NCBI RefSeq assembly: GCF_021173085.1
Contig: NZ_CP076413.1
Span: 1,798,001 to 1,862,000, forward strand
DNA length: 64,000 nt
Source of the DNA: Ralstonia wenshanensis
GTDB lineage: Bacteria; Pseudomonadota; Gammaproteobacteria; Burkholderiales; Burkholderiaceae
Reading direction: 5' to 3'
This document shows, one piece after another, positions 17,731 through 25,717 of this stretch. Each line of letters begins with the position of its first letter. Position 1 is the stretch's first letter. A program made the translations under genes and the position numbers. Below the pieces are notes generated by a model that was not told where the DNA came from, ran no database searches, and saw only the letters and a list, made by a program, of their open reading frames with translations.

Positions 17731-18564
17731 TTAGAGCATCTCCAACGCGCGCGGCCCTTTGGGCGGCGGGAAGATGCTGTCCAGTGTTGCAAGCTGCTCA
17801 GCCGTGAGCGTGTGCGACAGCGCGCCGATGTTCTCGCGCAACCGGTCACGGTGGCCGGTCTTGGGAATCGCGATGATGCCGTCGCGTGCCAGCAGCCACG
17901 CGAGCGCCACCTGTGCCGGCGTCATGCCGCACGCCTGCGCGAAGTGCACCAGCTTCGGATGCCGAACGAGCCGCGCCTGCTCGATGGGCGAATAGGCCAT
18001 CACCGGCACGCGGCGCTCGCGCAGCCAAGGCAACAAATCCCATTCGATGCCGCGCCGGCTGAGGTTGTAGAGCAGCTGGTTGACAGCAATCTGATCGCCG
18101 CCGGGCGTGTCCCACCATTCCTGCATGTCGGACAGGTCGAGATTGCTCACGCCGTATTGGCGAATCTTGCCTTCACGCTGTAGGGCCTGCAGGCCTTCCA
18201 ATGTTTCTTCAAACGGCACATCGCCACGCCAGTGCAGCAGGTACAAATCGAGACGGTCGGTGCCGAGGCGGCGCAGGCTGCGCTCGCACGCCGCGGCGAT
18301 ACCGCGCCGGCTGGCGTTGTGCGGATAGACCTTGCTGACGAGAAAGACCTCATCGCGCCGCCCGGCAATGGCCTCGCCAATCAAAGATTCGGAGAGGCCT
18401 TCGCCGTACATCTCGGCGGTGTCGATCAGGCGCAAACCCAGGTCGAGGCCCAGGCGCAGCGTGGCGATTTCTTCGGCGCGCGTGGCGCGGTCGTCGCCCA
18501 TGTTCCAGGTGCCCATGCCGAGTGCAGGGACGCGTTCGCCGTTGGGCAGAGTGACGTGTTTCAT
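17731..18564 (-). CDS. aldo/keto reductase
   Basis: This 277-residue NADPH-dependent oxidoreductase has the (alpha/beta)8 AKR signature. The catalytic Asp and Tyr are in LIDTAEMYGEG (about 46-56), the Lys in FLVSKVYPHNA (about 77) and the His in YLLHWRGD (about 110). The C-terminal cofactor segment IAIPKTGHRDRLREN is present. Its substrate is unknown; aldehydes or methylglyoxal-like carbonyls are typical of the DkgA/YeaE-like group. It is co-oriented with the OYE-family gene 91 bases upstream, so the two may share the MerR-controlled promoter at 19935-19965. Confidence 0.92.
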   Translation of the reverse strand: MKHVTLPNGERVPALGMGTWNMGDDRATRAEEIATLRLGLDLGLRLIDTAEMYGEGLSESLIGEAIAGRRDEVFLVSKVYPHNASRRGIAAACERSLRRLGTDRLDLYLLHWRGDVPFEETLEGLQALQREGKIRQYGVSNLDLSDMQEWWDTPGGDQIAVNQLLYNLSRRGIEWDLLPWLRERRVPVMAYSPIEQARLVRHPKLVHFAQACGMTPAQVALAWLLARDGIIAIPKTGHRDRLRENIGALSHTLTAEQLATLDSIFPPPKGPRALEML

Positions 18565-18655
18565 GTCGTGCTTTCCGATCGGTAAGGCAAAACATGAATC
18601 TACAAGAGACGCGGCGCACCGGTAAGGCTGCGCCGGTCCGGTCAGAAAATACGCT

Positions 18656-19900
18656 CTAGCGCGCCTGACGTTGCGCCGCCCACCGGCGATAGCGCCGCGA
18701 CTGACATGCCGCGGCCAGTTGCTGCTCGATCAGCGCTCGCAGGGGCGACACGCCAGGGGCCGTCGTGCGCCCCTTGCTCAACCTGCTGAGCTGGAACTTG
18801 ACGACGGCCATGTTGGCGAGTGCGCCCAGCGCCTTGTTCTTCCAGGTAATCGGCTGCAGCACCGGCGCACTGTTCTTGCCGCCCGCCCAGTCGCGCGGCA
18901 GATTGGGGTCGATGGACAGCGCAGTCGCAATGCCGACCATATCGACACCGCTGTCGACCACCTGCTCCGCCACCGCCCGGCGCCGGATGCCGCCCGTGAC
19001 CATCAGCGGCATGCGCGCAATGGCAGCAATGTCGCGCGCAAATTCCAGGAAATACGCTTCGCGGGCGAGCGTGCGGCCGTCGCGCGCCTGCCCTTGCATG
19101 GCGGGCACTTCATAGCTGCCGCCGGACAGTTCCACCAGATCGACACCCAGCGGATTGAGCAACTCGACCACCTGCTTTGCATCGTCCGGGCTGAAGCCGC
19201 CGCGCTGGAAATCGGCGGAGTTCAGCTTGACCGCCACCACAAACTGCGGCGACACAGCGGCGCGCACGCTGCGCACAATATCGAGCAGCAGGCGCGCGCG
19301 GTTCTCGATCGGACCGCCCCACTGGTCCTGCCGGAGGTTCGAAATAGGTGAAAGGAACTGGCTCAGCAGGTAGCCATGGGCTGCGTGGATCTGCACACCG
19401 GTGAAGCCGCTCTGCTCGGCCAGTTGCGCGCTGCGCGTGAAGCGCTGCTGGACTTCGCGGATATCCGCCTCAGTCATCTCACGCGGTACCGGGAACTGCT
19501 TGGACAGCGCGCCAAGCGCGAGGGGAACCGCCGACGGCGCCAGCGTCGGTTGCCCGAGCGATGCCGGCATCTGGCGCCCCGGATGGTTGATCTGGACCCA
19601 CGCATGCGCGCCATGCGCCCGCGCGACCTGCGCCCAGCGGCGGAAGCGCTCCAGATGCGCGCCGTCTTCCAGCACGACACCGTTGGGGCCGGTCATGGCG
19701 CGGTGGTCGACCATCACGTTGCCGGTCAGGATCAAGCCGGCGCCGCCTGCGGCCCACGCTTCATACAGGCGCAGCAGCGCGTCGGAAGGCGCGTGATCGG
19801 CATCGGCCATGTTTTCTTCCATGGCGGCTTTGGCCAGGCGATTGGGAATCACCGCGCCGTTGGGCAGAACGAGGGGCGTGAAGAGCTTCATGGGTGGCAT
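18656..19900 (-). CDS. NADH:flavin oxidoreductase of the Old Yellow Enzyme family
   Basis: The 414-residue FMN-dependent reductase probably reduces activated C=C bonds of electrophiles such as enones or quinones. OYE features are the N-terminal LFTPLVLPNGAVIPNRLAKAAM, the INHPGRQ segment, and the IHAAHGYLLSQFLSPISN active-site stretch with the His pair. The VTGGIRRR phosphate-binding loop lies near residue 310. The ATG at 19900 sits 35 bases after a MerR-type promoter with a 19-bp spacer, so induction by the divergent MerR regulator is well supported. The extra C-terminal tail of about 50 residues is basic. Confidence 0.92.
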   Translation of the reverse strand: MPPMKLFTPLVLPNGAVIPNRLAKAAMEENMADADHAPSDALLRLYEAWAAGGAGLILTGNVMVDHRAMTGPNGVVLEDGAHLERFRRWAQVARAHGAHAWVQINHPGRQMPASLGQPTLAPSAVPLALGALSKQFPVPREMTEADIREVQQRFTRSAQLAEQSGFTGVQIHAAHGYLLSQFLSPISNLRQDQWGGPIENRARLLLDIVRSVRAAVSPQFVVAVKLNSADFQRGGFSPDDAKQVVELLNPLGVDLVELSGGSYEVPAMQGQARDGRTLAREAYFLEFARDIAAIARMPLMVTGGIRRRAVAEQVVDSGVDMVGIATALSIDPNLPRDWAGGKNSAPVLQPITWKNKALGALANMAVVKFQLSRLSKGRTTAPGVSPLRALIEQQLAAACQSRRYRRWAAQRQAR

Positions 19901-19934
19901 CCCCTATCGGGATTCGACGTTTGACGACACCTGA

Positions 19935-19965
19935 ACCCTAAGCTTAAAGTCAACTTGAATGTCAA
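19935..19965 (-). promoter_or_regulatory. MerR-type promoter/operator with 19-bp spacer for the OYE gene
   Basis: On the - strand a -35 TTGACA (19960-19965) and a -10 TAGGGT (19935-19940) are separated by exactly 19 bases. The dyad CTTAAAGT-N8-ATGTCAAG (19943-19966) covers the spacer. MerR-family activators work on such over-long spacers by twisting the DNA. The site is 17 bases upstream of the merR-type ATG, so that gene is probably autoregulated as well. Confidence 0.82.
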
Positions 19966-19982
19966 GCCTGCGGAGCACGCAC

Positions 19983-20441
19983 ATGAAGATTGGTGAATTG
20001 GCCCGCCTGAGCGGCGTGGCCGCCTCCCGCATCCGGTTTTATGAAGCCAGCGGCCTGTTGCAGCCGGCTGAGCGGCAATCCAATGGGTATCGGGAATACG
20101 CGCCGGAATCGGTGACGCGGCTGGAGATCATCCTGCGCGCGCAAAGCGCGGGGTTCTCGCTGGAAGAAATTCGCGCCCTGCTGCCCGGACACCAAGGCGC
20201 GTGGCCACGCGAAGAACTGCTGCTGGCCCTACGCCGCAAAGTGGCGGAAATTGATGTGCTTGAGCAGCACCTGGCGCAAAACAAGCGCGACTTGCTGGCG
20301 CTCATTCGCGAAGTCGACCACGAGGCTGACGGTGAAGACTGCGCCGAACGCGCCCGCCGCGTCTTCGACAAGATGAACATGCGACCGCTCAAGCAGCCCG
20401 CTGCAGAACCTCCGGCGCGCCCGGCAAGAAAGCGCGGCTGA
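19983..20441 (+). CDS. MerR-family transcriptional regulator
   Basis: The 152-residue protein has the MerR winged HTH at its very start (MKIGELARLSGVAASRIRFY, then EASGLLQPAERQSNGYREY). A dimerisation helix follows at about 75-120, with EELLLALRRKVAEIDVLEQHL. The C-terminal region has a single Cys (GEDCAERARRVF) and no CXXC pair or heavy-metal loop, so sensing of a small organic ligand or redox state is more likely than a metal. The ATG at 19983 begins the HTH; an ATG at 19959 lies inside the operator and is rejected. Confidence 0.9.
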   Translation: MKIGELARLSGVAASRIRFYEASGLLQPAERQSNGYREYAPESVTRLEIILRAQSAGFSLEEIRALLPGHQGAWPREELLLALRRKVAEIDVLEQHLAQNKRDLLALIREVDHEADGEDCAERARRVFDKMNMRPLKQPAAEPPARPARKRG

Positions 20442-20845
20442 GGCGCGCGACCATTCCGAGACGCGCTCGAACGTGTCGGCATGGGTCATCACGGCGTGCG
20501 GCCAAGCCCGCTTGCCGTCGCCAGCTTCCCGACCAGGTCGTCATCTCGACTCCTCACCCCCGTGTCGTGCTGCATGCACCATGGGCAGCGGAACCCATAC
20601 GTGTTCGGGGGCGCCGCATCGCGGCCTCAGGAATGGCAATTGCGTCCTCCCCCGCGCCCGACGCTGAAAATGCCGGCGTCAGAGCCAAAGGAAACGCACT
20701 TCAGATTGTCTGACAGCACTCCGCAGATCGGCTGTGGGCACCTTCCGATGCAGGCCATGCAGTAGCGCTTGCACACGCCTTTGTACAAACGCCATCCGCG
20801 CGACAAAACGGGCGCCGCCCCATACCAATCAAGCTGGAGACAACG
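20442..20845. other. 404-bp intergenic region, no gene seen
   Basis: Short open frames cross this stretch on both strands, but none has a ribosome site or family resemblance. No tRNA-like fold, strong terminator or repeat was seen. A modest inverted repeat, GACGC with GCGTC, lies near 20660-20685. Confidence 0.5.
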
Positions 20846-21079
20846 ATGCTGAGCCCCCATGAAATCGCGACGTTGGTTTTGGTATGTGGCGACTCGCAGC
20901 CGCGCGATCTGGATACGGTGGACGTTGAAACGCTGCTGGCACTGCAACTCCTTACGCTGGAACGCCCAAGCCCGGGCGTGACCGCACCGCGCGTGACCCT
21001 GCAGGGCCATGCGCTGTTGAAATCGCTGGGTGTGCTCCGCGTGCGCAAGGGCATGCAGACGGCGGCGGCGTTACGGTAA
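20846..21079 (+). CDS. small hypothetical protein
   Basis: The 77-residue product begins MLSPHEIATLVLVCGDSQPRD and ends in a basic stretch (LRVRKGMQTAAALR). It is leucine-rich and probably helical. The coding use of G and C at third positions resembles the neighbours, and the segment VETLLALQLLTLE... LQGHALLKSLG reads like a compact winged-helix or wHTH fold, although no family is recognised. It ends 15 bases before the convergent lysE-type gene. Confidence 0.55.
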   Translation: MLSPHEIATLVLVCGDSQPRDLDTVDVETLLALQLLTLERPSPGVTAPRVTLQGHALLKSLGVLRVRKGMQTAAALR

Positions 21080-21094
21080 CGGAATCGAATCGAC

Positions 21095-21736
21095 TCAAAA
21101 CCCGCCCAGCGCATGACGCAGCAGCAAGGCAGACAGCATCAGCATCGTCACGCCAATCAACCCGTCCAGCACCTGCCATGCTCTCGGCCGGGCAAACCAG
21201 GGCGCGAGCCAACGCGCACCAAACCCCAGCGTGACGAACCAGAACAGGCTGGCCGAACCTGCACCCGCCACAAACCAGCCACGCAATGCCGCGGCCTGCT
21301 GAGCGCCAATGCTGCCCACGAGCAACACCGTATCCAGATAGACGTGCGGATTGAGCAACGTAAAAGCCGCCGCCTGTGCCAACGCCGCGCCTCGAGTGAG
21401 ACCATCGCCATCTGCGGCGGCCCGTAACCGGCTGGAATGCCGTGCGCGCCGCAGTGCCTGCAACCCGTACAGCAGCAGGAATGCGGCACCCGCCAACGCA
21501 AGAATGCGCGCGAGATTGGGCCGTTCGCCCAATGCGTGCGCCATGCCAAGCACACCCGCCAGGACCAGCAGCGCATCCGCCATCGCACAGAACAGCACCA
21601 CGCTGCCCACATGCTCACGGCGCAGGCCTTGACGCAGCACGAACGCGTTTTGCGCGCCAATGGCCACGATCAGCCCCAGGCTCACGGCCAAGCCCTGCAG
21701 GAACACGGAAGAGGAAGTCGCAATCGAGGTCGTCAT
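21095..21736 (-). CDS. argO: LysE/ArgO-family basic amino acid exporter
   Basis: The 213-residue inner-membrane protein has about six hydrophobic segments and the LysE N-terminal signature LGLIVAIGAQNAFVLRQGL (residues about 17-35). The TLLNPHVYLDTVLLVG stretch in the middle is also typical. Such proteins export lysine or arginine when these build up. It is divergent from a LysG/ArgP-type regulator 74 bases away, the classic lysE-lysG arrangement, which supports inducible export. Which amino acid is moved cannot be told from sequence. Confidence 0.9.
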   Translation of the reverse strand: MTTSIATSSSVFLQGLAVSLGLIVAIGAQNAFVLRQGLRREHVGSVVLFCAMADALLVLAGVLGMAHALGERPNLARILALAGAAFLLLYGLQALRRARHSSRLRAAADGDGLTRGAALAQAAAFTLLNPHVYLDTVLLVGSIGAQQAAALRGWFVAGAGSASLFWFVTLGFGARWLAPWFARPRAWQVLDGLIGVTMLMLSALLLRHALGGF

Positions 21737-21810
21737 GCCCGCAGCTTGCCGGTCCGGCTTGATGAAGACAAACTATCTTTCCTTCATCCGATTCAGTTTT
21801 ACTAATCTTT

Positions 21811-22707
21811 GTGCTCGACTATTCCGCTTTGGCGGCCTTGGCTGCCGTCATCCGAGAAGGCAGCTTCGAGCGGGCTGCCCGCGCACTCAATGTCACGCCA
21901 TCGGCCATTTCGCAACGGATTCGGTTGCTGGAAGAACGCGTTGGCTGCGCGCTCGTGGTGCGTGATCAGCCGTGCCGCCCGACTGACACCGGCCGGCGGC
22001 TGTGCCAGCACGTAGATCGCGTTCGACTGCTCGAACAGGAACTGCAAGGCGCGTTGCCGACGCTGGCACCAGAAGGTGTCGCCCGCGTTGCGCTGCCGAT
22101 TGCCGTGAACGCTGACAGCCTGGCGACCTGGCTCGCGCCGACAATCGCCACGTTCGCAGCAGCACATCCGGTGTTGATGGAGGTGGCGGTTGACGACCAG
22201 GATCACACCAGCGAATGGCTGCGCAGCGGCGCCGTGCTGGCTGCCGTTACGGCCACGGCGCGGCCGACCACAGGCTGCAACAGCCGCCCACTCGGAGCCA
22301 TGCGTTATCTGGCTGCGGCCAGCCCGGCTTTCGTGCGCGAACATTTCGCAGACGGCGTCGGCGCAGGTACGTTGGCGAAGGCGCCCTGCCTCGTGTTCAA
22401 CACGAAAGATGCGCTGCAGGCAACGTGGGCAAGGCGCCTGTGCCATCGGCATGTGGAAATGCCGCGCCATCTGTTGCCGTCGTCACAGGCGTTTGTGACT
22501 GCGGCCGTGGCCGGCATGGGATGGGGGCTGCATCCGCATGCGTTGATTGCGCAGCATCTTGAAGACGGCTCGCTCGTCGAGCTGGTGCCGGATACGCCGT
22601 TGGACGTTCCGCTGTATTGGCAGCATGCGCGGGCGGCATCGGCGCTGCTGGATGAATTCAGCCGCCAGGTCTTGAGCGCCGCGCGTGCCGCGCTGCTCGC
22701 GCCCTGA
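21811..22707 (+). CDS. argP: LysR-family regulator of the LysG/ArgP (IciA) type
   Basis: The 298-residue LysR protein has an N-terminal HTH (LDYSALAALAAVIREGSFERAARALNVTPSAISQRIRLLE) typical of LysG/ArgP. The periplasmic-binding-protein-like effector domain covers about 95-290. It starts at a GTG at 21811, and the LDYSALAAL N-terminus matches the family start. It should activate the divergent exporter gene in response to lysine, arginine or histidine. Its stop is 4 bases from the end of the convergent blh gene. Confidence 0.9.
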   Translation: MLDYSALAALAAVIREGSFERAARALNVTPSAISQRIRLLEERVGCALVVRDQPCRPTDTGRRLCQHVDRVRLLEQELQGALPTLAPEGVARVALPIAVNADSLATWLAPTIATFAAAHPVLMEVAVDDQDHTSEWLRSGAVLAAVTATARPTTGCNSRPLGAMRYLAAASPAFVREHFADGVGAGTLAKAPCLVFNTKDALQATWARRLCHRHVEMPRHLLPSSQAFVTAAVAGMGWGLHPHALIAQHLEDGSLVELVPDTPLDVPLYWQHARAASALLDEFSRQVLSAARAALLAP

Positions 22708-22711
22708 CCGG

Positions 22712-23572
22712 TTAGAGCGCGTTCAGCGGAATCTTGAGGTACTGCACGCCATTCGGCTCGGCCGGGGGCAACATGCCCGCGCGAATGTTCACCTGGATGG
22801 CTGGCAGCATCAGCGTGGGCATGCCGAGCGTGGCGTCGCGCTTCGTGCGCATCTGCACGAACTCAGCCTCGGTCACGCCATCGCGCACATGGATGTTGGC
22901 GCGGCGCTGCTCGGCCACCGTTGTGTGGCAGATGGCTTCGCGGCCGGCGGGCGGATAGTCGTGGCACATGTAGAGCCGCGTGTCCGGCGGCAAATCCAGC
23001 AGGCGGCGGATCGACTGATACAACGTGCCCGCATTTCCACCCGGAAAATCGCAGCGCGCCGTGCCCACGTCCGGCATGAACAAAGTGTCGCCCACAAACA
23101 CTGCATCGCCCACCTGATACGCCATGTCTGCCGGCGTGTGACCCGGCACGGCCAGCGCCTTGGCTTCCAGATTGCCGATATGGAACACCTCGTCTGGCGC
23201 GAACAAATGATCGAACTGCGAGCCATCGAGCAGGAATGAGGGCTCGAGATTGAAGATCGGCTTGAACACACCCTGCACGACGCGAATGCGCTCCCCGATG
23301 GCAATGCGCCCGCCGAAGCGCCCCCGCAGATACGGCGCGGCCGACAGGTGATCGGCATGCGCGTGCGTCTCCAGCAGCCATTCGATGCGCAAGTCCTGCG
23401 CTTCGATGAACGCGGCAACGCGGTCGGCTGATCGGGTCGTCGTGCGGCCCGATTTTGGGTCGTAGTCGAGTACCGAGTCGATCACGGCGCAGGCCGTGCC
23501 GGGGCCCGCGTGCACCACGTAGGTCATGGTGCAGGTATCGGCGTCGAAAAAGGATTCGATCTGGGCATGCAT
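22712..23572 (-). CDS. blh: persulfide dioxygenase-like metallo-beta-lactamase fold protein (Blh)
   Basis: The 286-residue enzyme belongs to the ETHE1/Blh branch of the MBL fold. It has the metal site THAHADHLSAA (about 84-94), the second-sphere PGHTPADMAY and GDTLFMPDVGTARCDFPGG segments, and the late CHDYPP motif. ETHE1-type enzymes oxidise glutathione persulfide to sulfite. It is divergent from bigR and followed across the operator by tauE, which matches the sulfide-detoxification operons of Xylella and Agrobacterium. The DUF442 domain that precedes the MBL domain in those Blh proteins is absent here. The ATG at 23572 gives the conserved MHAQIESFFDADT start. Confidence 0.9.
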   Translation of the reverse strand: MHAQIESFFDADTCTMTYVVHAGPGTACAVIDSVLDYDPKSGRTTTRSADRVAAFIEAQDLRIEWLLETHAHADHLSAAPYLRGRFGGRIAIGERIRVVQGVFKPIFNLEPSFLLDGSQFDHLFAPDEVFHIGNLEAKALAVPGHTPADMAYQVGDAVFVGDTLFMPDVGTARCDFPGGNAGTLYQSIRRLLDLPPDTRLYMCHDYPPAGREAICHTTVAEQRRANIHVRDGVTEAEFVQMRTKRDATLGMPTLMLPAIQVNIRAGMLPPAEPNGVQYLKIPLNAL

Positions 23573-23592
23573 GGTGAACGTTCCCGAACAAT

Positions 23593-23606
23593 CTATATTT
23601 TTATAG
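23593..23606. promoter_or_regulatory. AT-rich palindrome, candidate BigR operator
   Basis: CTATA-TTTT-TATAG sits 20 bases before the blh start and 67 bases before the bigR start, within an A+T-rich stretch unlike its surroundings. BigR proteins repress blh and their own operon from such A+T-rich dyads overlapping the promoter. Confidence 0.6.
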
Positions 23607-23673
23607 AATATCGCCTGACATTCTGTCTGCCAATAGTGCAAACAGCGCGAACAGAAACCTCGACGGCGCCCCG

Positions 23674-24039
23674 ATGAGTCATTCCACTGCCAGTCCCGAT
23701 GTTGTGCCGCTGCCCGAGGCGGCCATTTCCATGCTGCGCGCCTCGGCGTCGCAGGCGTGCGCCGTGCTCAAGGCCATGGCCCACGAAGACCGTCTGCTGC
23801 TGCTCTGCCAACTCACGCAAGGCGAGCGCAATGTCGGTGAGCTGGAGGCACTGGTCGGCCTGCGTCAGCCCAGCCTGTCGCAGCAGTTGGGCGTGCTGCG
23901 TGACGAGGGCCTTGTCACCACGCGGCGCGAAGGCAAATACATCTACTACCGGCTCGCCAGCTTCGAGGTCATCCAGATCATGCAGACACTCTCCGAGCTG
24001 TACTGCGGCAAGGTCTTGAAGAAGATGGCGGGACAGTGA
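23674..24039 (+). CDS. bigR: ArsR-family sulfide/persulfide sensor BigR
   Basis: This 121-residue ArsR-type repressor has the winged HTH at about 45-100 (VGELEALVGLRQPSLSQQLGVLRDEGLVTTRREGKYIYY). Two cysteines, C45 (LLLLCQL) and C111 (SELYCGK), have the same 66-residue spacing as C42 and C108 of Xylella BigR. Those form the disulfide or polysulfide that lifts repression. C29 is additional. No ArsR metal motif (ELCVCDL) is present. It is divergent from blh and overlaps or abuts tauE downstream, so it probably controls both. Confidence 0.92.
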   Translation: MSHSTASPDVVPLPEAAISMLRASASQACAVLKAMAHEDRLLLLCQLTQGERNVGELEALVGLRQPSLSQQLGVLRDEGLVTTRREGKYIYYRLASFEVIQIMQTLSELYCGKVLKKMAGQ

Positions 24040-24041
24040 TC

Positions 24042-24863
24042 ATGTCGCCGATCGAAGCGGGCTGGATCATCAGCGCGGGGCTGGGCTCTGTGGTGGGGCT
24101 CATCCTGGCGCTGACGGGCGCGGGCGGGGCCATTGTCGCGGTGCCGCTGCTGATCTTCGGATTGCACCTGTCGGTGCAGCAGGCTGCGCCGATTGCACTG
24201 CTGGCGGTGGGACTGTCCGCCGGGCTGGGCGCGATGCTCGGCTTGCGGGAAGGCAAGGTTCGCTACAAGGCCGCTGGGCTGATGGCGCTATGCGGCGTGG
24301 TGATCTCGCCGTTCGGCATCTGGGTTGCGCACCGCGTGCCGAACACGCCGCTCACGCTGCTGTTTGCTGTGGTGCTCGCCTACGTGGCGCTGCGCATGTT
24401 TCGGCAAGCGCGCGCGGCACCATTGACCGAACCTCAGCCAAGACGATCCGCACCACCTTGTCACCTCGACACCACCACGGCCAAGCTGGTCTGGACGCTG
24501 CCGTGCGCGCGTGCATTGGCCGCGTCGGGCGTGGGCGCAGGCTTCCTGTCGGGATTGCTTGGTGTGGGCGGCGGCTTTGTCATCGTGCCCGCATTGCGCC
24601 GCGCGACCGATCTGCCGATGCAAACCATCGTCGCCACCTCGTTGGCGGTCATTGCGCTGGTGTCGACGGGCGGTGTGGTCGCCTCGGCCATTGGAGGGCA
24701 TGTCGATTGGCATATCGCGCTGCCGTTTGCCGCCGGCGCGTTGACGGGCATGCTGGTGGGCCGGCGCTTTGCGCGGCGTTTGGCGGGGCCTGCGCTGCAG
24801 CAAGGATTCGCTGCATTTGCGGGCGCCGTGGCGCTCGGCATGATTGTCCGAACTCTGATTTGA
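24042..24863 (+). CDS. tauE: TauE/SafE-family sulfite (sulfur anion) exporter
   Basis: The 273-residue inner-membrane protein has about eight transmembrane segments and the two TauE/SafE half-repeats. The first contains LTGAGGAIVAVPLLIFGL (about 24-41) and the second LLGVGGGFVIVPAL (about 170-183). It probably removes the sulfite produced by Blh. It starts 2 bases after the bigR stop. A GTG at 24036 overlapping that stop is an alternative start. Its stop codon lies inside the -35 element of the tRNA-Pro promoter. Confidence 0.88.
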   Translation: MSPIEAGWIISAGLGSVVGLILALTGAGGAIVAVPLLIFGLHLSVQQAAPIALLAVGLSAGLGAMLGLREGKVRYKAAGLMALCGVVISPFGIWVAHRVPNTPLTLLFAVVLAYVALRMFRQARAAPLTEPQPRRSAPPCHLDTTTAKLVWTLPCARALAASGVGAGFLSGLLGVGGGFVIVPALRRATDLPMQTIVATSLAVIALVSTGGVVASAIGGHVDWHIALPFAAGALTGMLVGRRFARRLAGPALQQGFAAFAGAVALGMIVRTLI

Positions 24864-24889
24864 CCGGCGTGTTGCGAAAGCGGTACAAT
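24860..24889 (+). promoter_or_regulatory. sigma70 promoter of tRNA-Pro
   Basis: TTGACC (24860-24865) and TACAAT (24884-24889) are separated by 18 bases and end 9 bases before the tRNA. The -35 overlaps the stop codon of tauE. Confidence 0.75.
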
Positions 24890-24898
24890 CGCAGTCTT

Positions 24899-24975
24899 CG
24901 GGGCGTAGCGTAGTCTGGTAACGCGTCCGGTTTGGGACCGGAAGACCGCGGGTTCAAATCCTGCCGCCCCGACCA
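24899..24975 (+). tRNA. tRNA-Pro, anticodon UGG
   Basis: The 77-nt cloverleaf has the acceptor stem CGGGGCG / CGCCCCG and the anticodon stem TCCGG / CCGGA. The anticodon TGG is at 24933-24935, the T loop GGTTCAAATCC is present, and the CCA end is encoded. A promoter lies just before it and a terminator just after. No integrated element follows the 3' end. Confidence 0.98.
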
Positions 24976-24993
24976 GAATTGAGCAGCAAACAC

Positions 24994-25031
24994 AAACGGC
25001 TTACGTTGACCACGTAGGCCGTTTTTGTTTT
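24994..25031 (+). terminator. intrinsic terminator after tRNA-Pro
   Basis: AAACGGCTTACGT (24994-25006) pairs with ACGTAGGCCGTTT (25012-25024) around TGACC, with one small internal mismatch. It is followed by a T-rich run, TTTTTGTTTT. Confidence 0.88.
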
Positions 25032-25115
25032 GGCGCGGTTCGGTGCAGCTCGTGATGTCATCTGACAATGCTATAAAGACAGCATCCGCATCCAGGCAAT
25101 GCCGCTCACTTCTCC

Positions 25116-25589
25116 ATGAACCTCATCCTGTGGCGCCACGCTGAAGCCGAAGACGTGGCCGCATCGCTGCGCATCCAGCGCAATACCGATCTGCAGAGAG
25201 AACTCACCAAGCGCGGTCACAAGCAAGCCGAGAAGATGGCCAACTGGCTGCGCCCCCGCTTGCCGGACGGCACACTCGTGCTCGCCAGCCCTGCCGTGCG
25301 CACGCAACAGACCGCGCGCGCCCTCACCGAGCATTTCCAGACGCTGACCGCGCTTGCGCCCGGCGCCGATGTCAGTGCGATCCTTGACGCGTTGGACTGG
25401 CCCTCGAATACGAACCTGCTGCTGGTCGGCCATCAGCCGTGGCTGGGCCGTCTTGCCAGCTTGCTCATCGCAGGCACGGAGATGGACTGGAGCGTGAAGA
25501 AAGCCGGCGTGTGGTGGCTGTGCCGCCGCATGCGCGAAGACGAAGCCCAGACGGTGCTGCGCGCGGTGGTCAATCCCGATCTCGTGTGA
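25116..25589 (+). CDS. sixA: SixA-type phosphohistidine phosphatase
   Basis: The 157-residue histidine phosphatase family protein has the N-terminal catalytic RHG-type motif as LWRHAEAED (H8). It has the second basic pocket in LASPAVRTQQTA and the late catalytic His in LLVGHQPWLGRL. SixA dephosphorylates phosphohistidine, for instance on HPt domains or PTS components. It lies 128 bases before olsB in the same direction, but olsB has its own Pho-type promoter. It could also be a small-molecule phosphatase of the same fold. Confidence 0.88.
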   Translation: MNLILWRHAEAEDVAASLRIQRNTDLQRELTKRGHKQAEKMANWLRPRLPDGTLVLASPAVRTQQTARALTEHFQTLTALAPGADVSAILDALDWPSNTNLLLVGHQPWLGRLASLLIAGTEMDWSVKKAGVWWLCRRMREDEAQTVLRAVVNPDLV

Positions 25590-25641
25590 CACATCGCCCT
25601 CGTCACAGCATCGCCACGCAAAATTCACGCAACGGTCACGA

Positions 25642-25686
25642 TTGACACGCTTTTGTCGCGGATCTGTCACGCAGCGTCTCTAGAAT
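25642..25686 (+). promoter_or_regulatory. Pho box and -10 element of olsB
   Basis: Three 7-mers repeat every 11 bases: TTGACAC (25642), TTGTCGC (25653) and CTGTCAC (25664), each separated by 4 bases. A -10 TAGAAT (25681-25686) follows 10 bases after the last, the geometry of a PhoB-activated promoter in which the box replaces the -35. The olsB ATG is 32 bases further on. Confidence 0.82.
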
Positions 25687-25717
25687 CGCCCCGAAATCCA
25701 CCCTTGGGGATGCACGA

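Noticed and set aside
24899-24975. tRNA-Pro as an integration site of a genomic island
   Set aside because: No integrase and no repeat of the tRNA 3' end was noticed; typical core genes follow.
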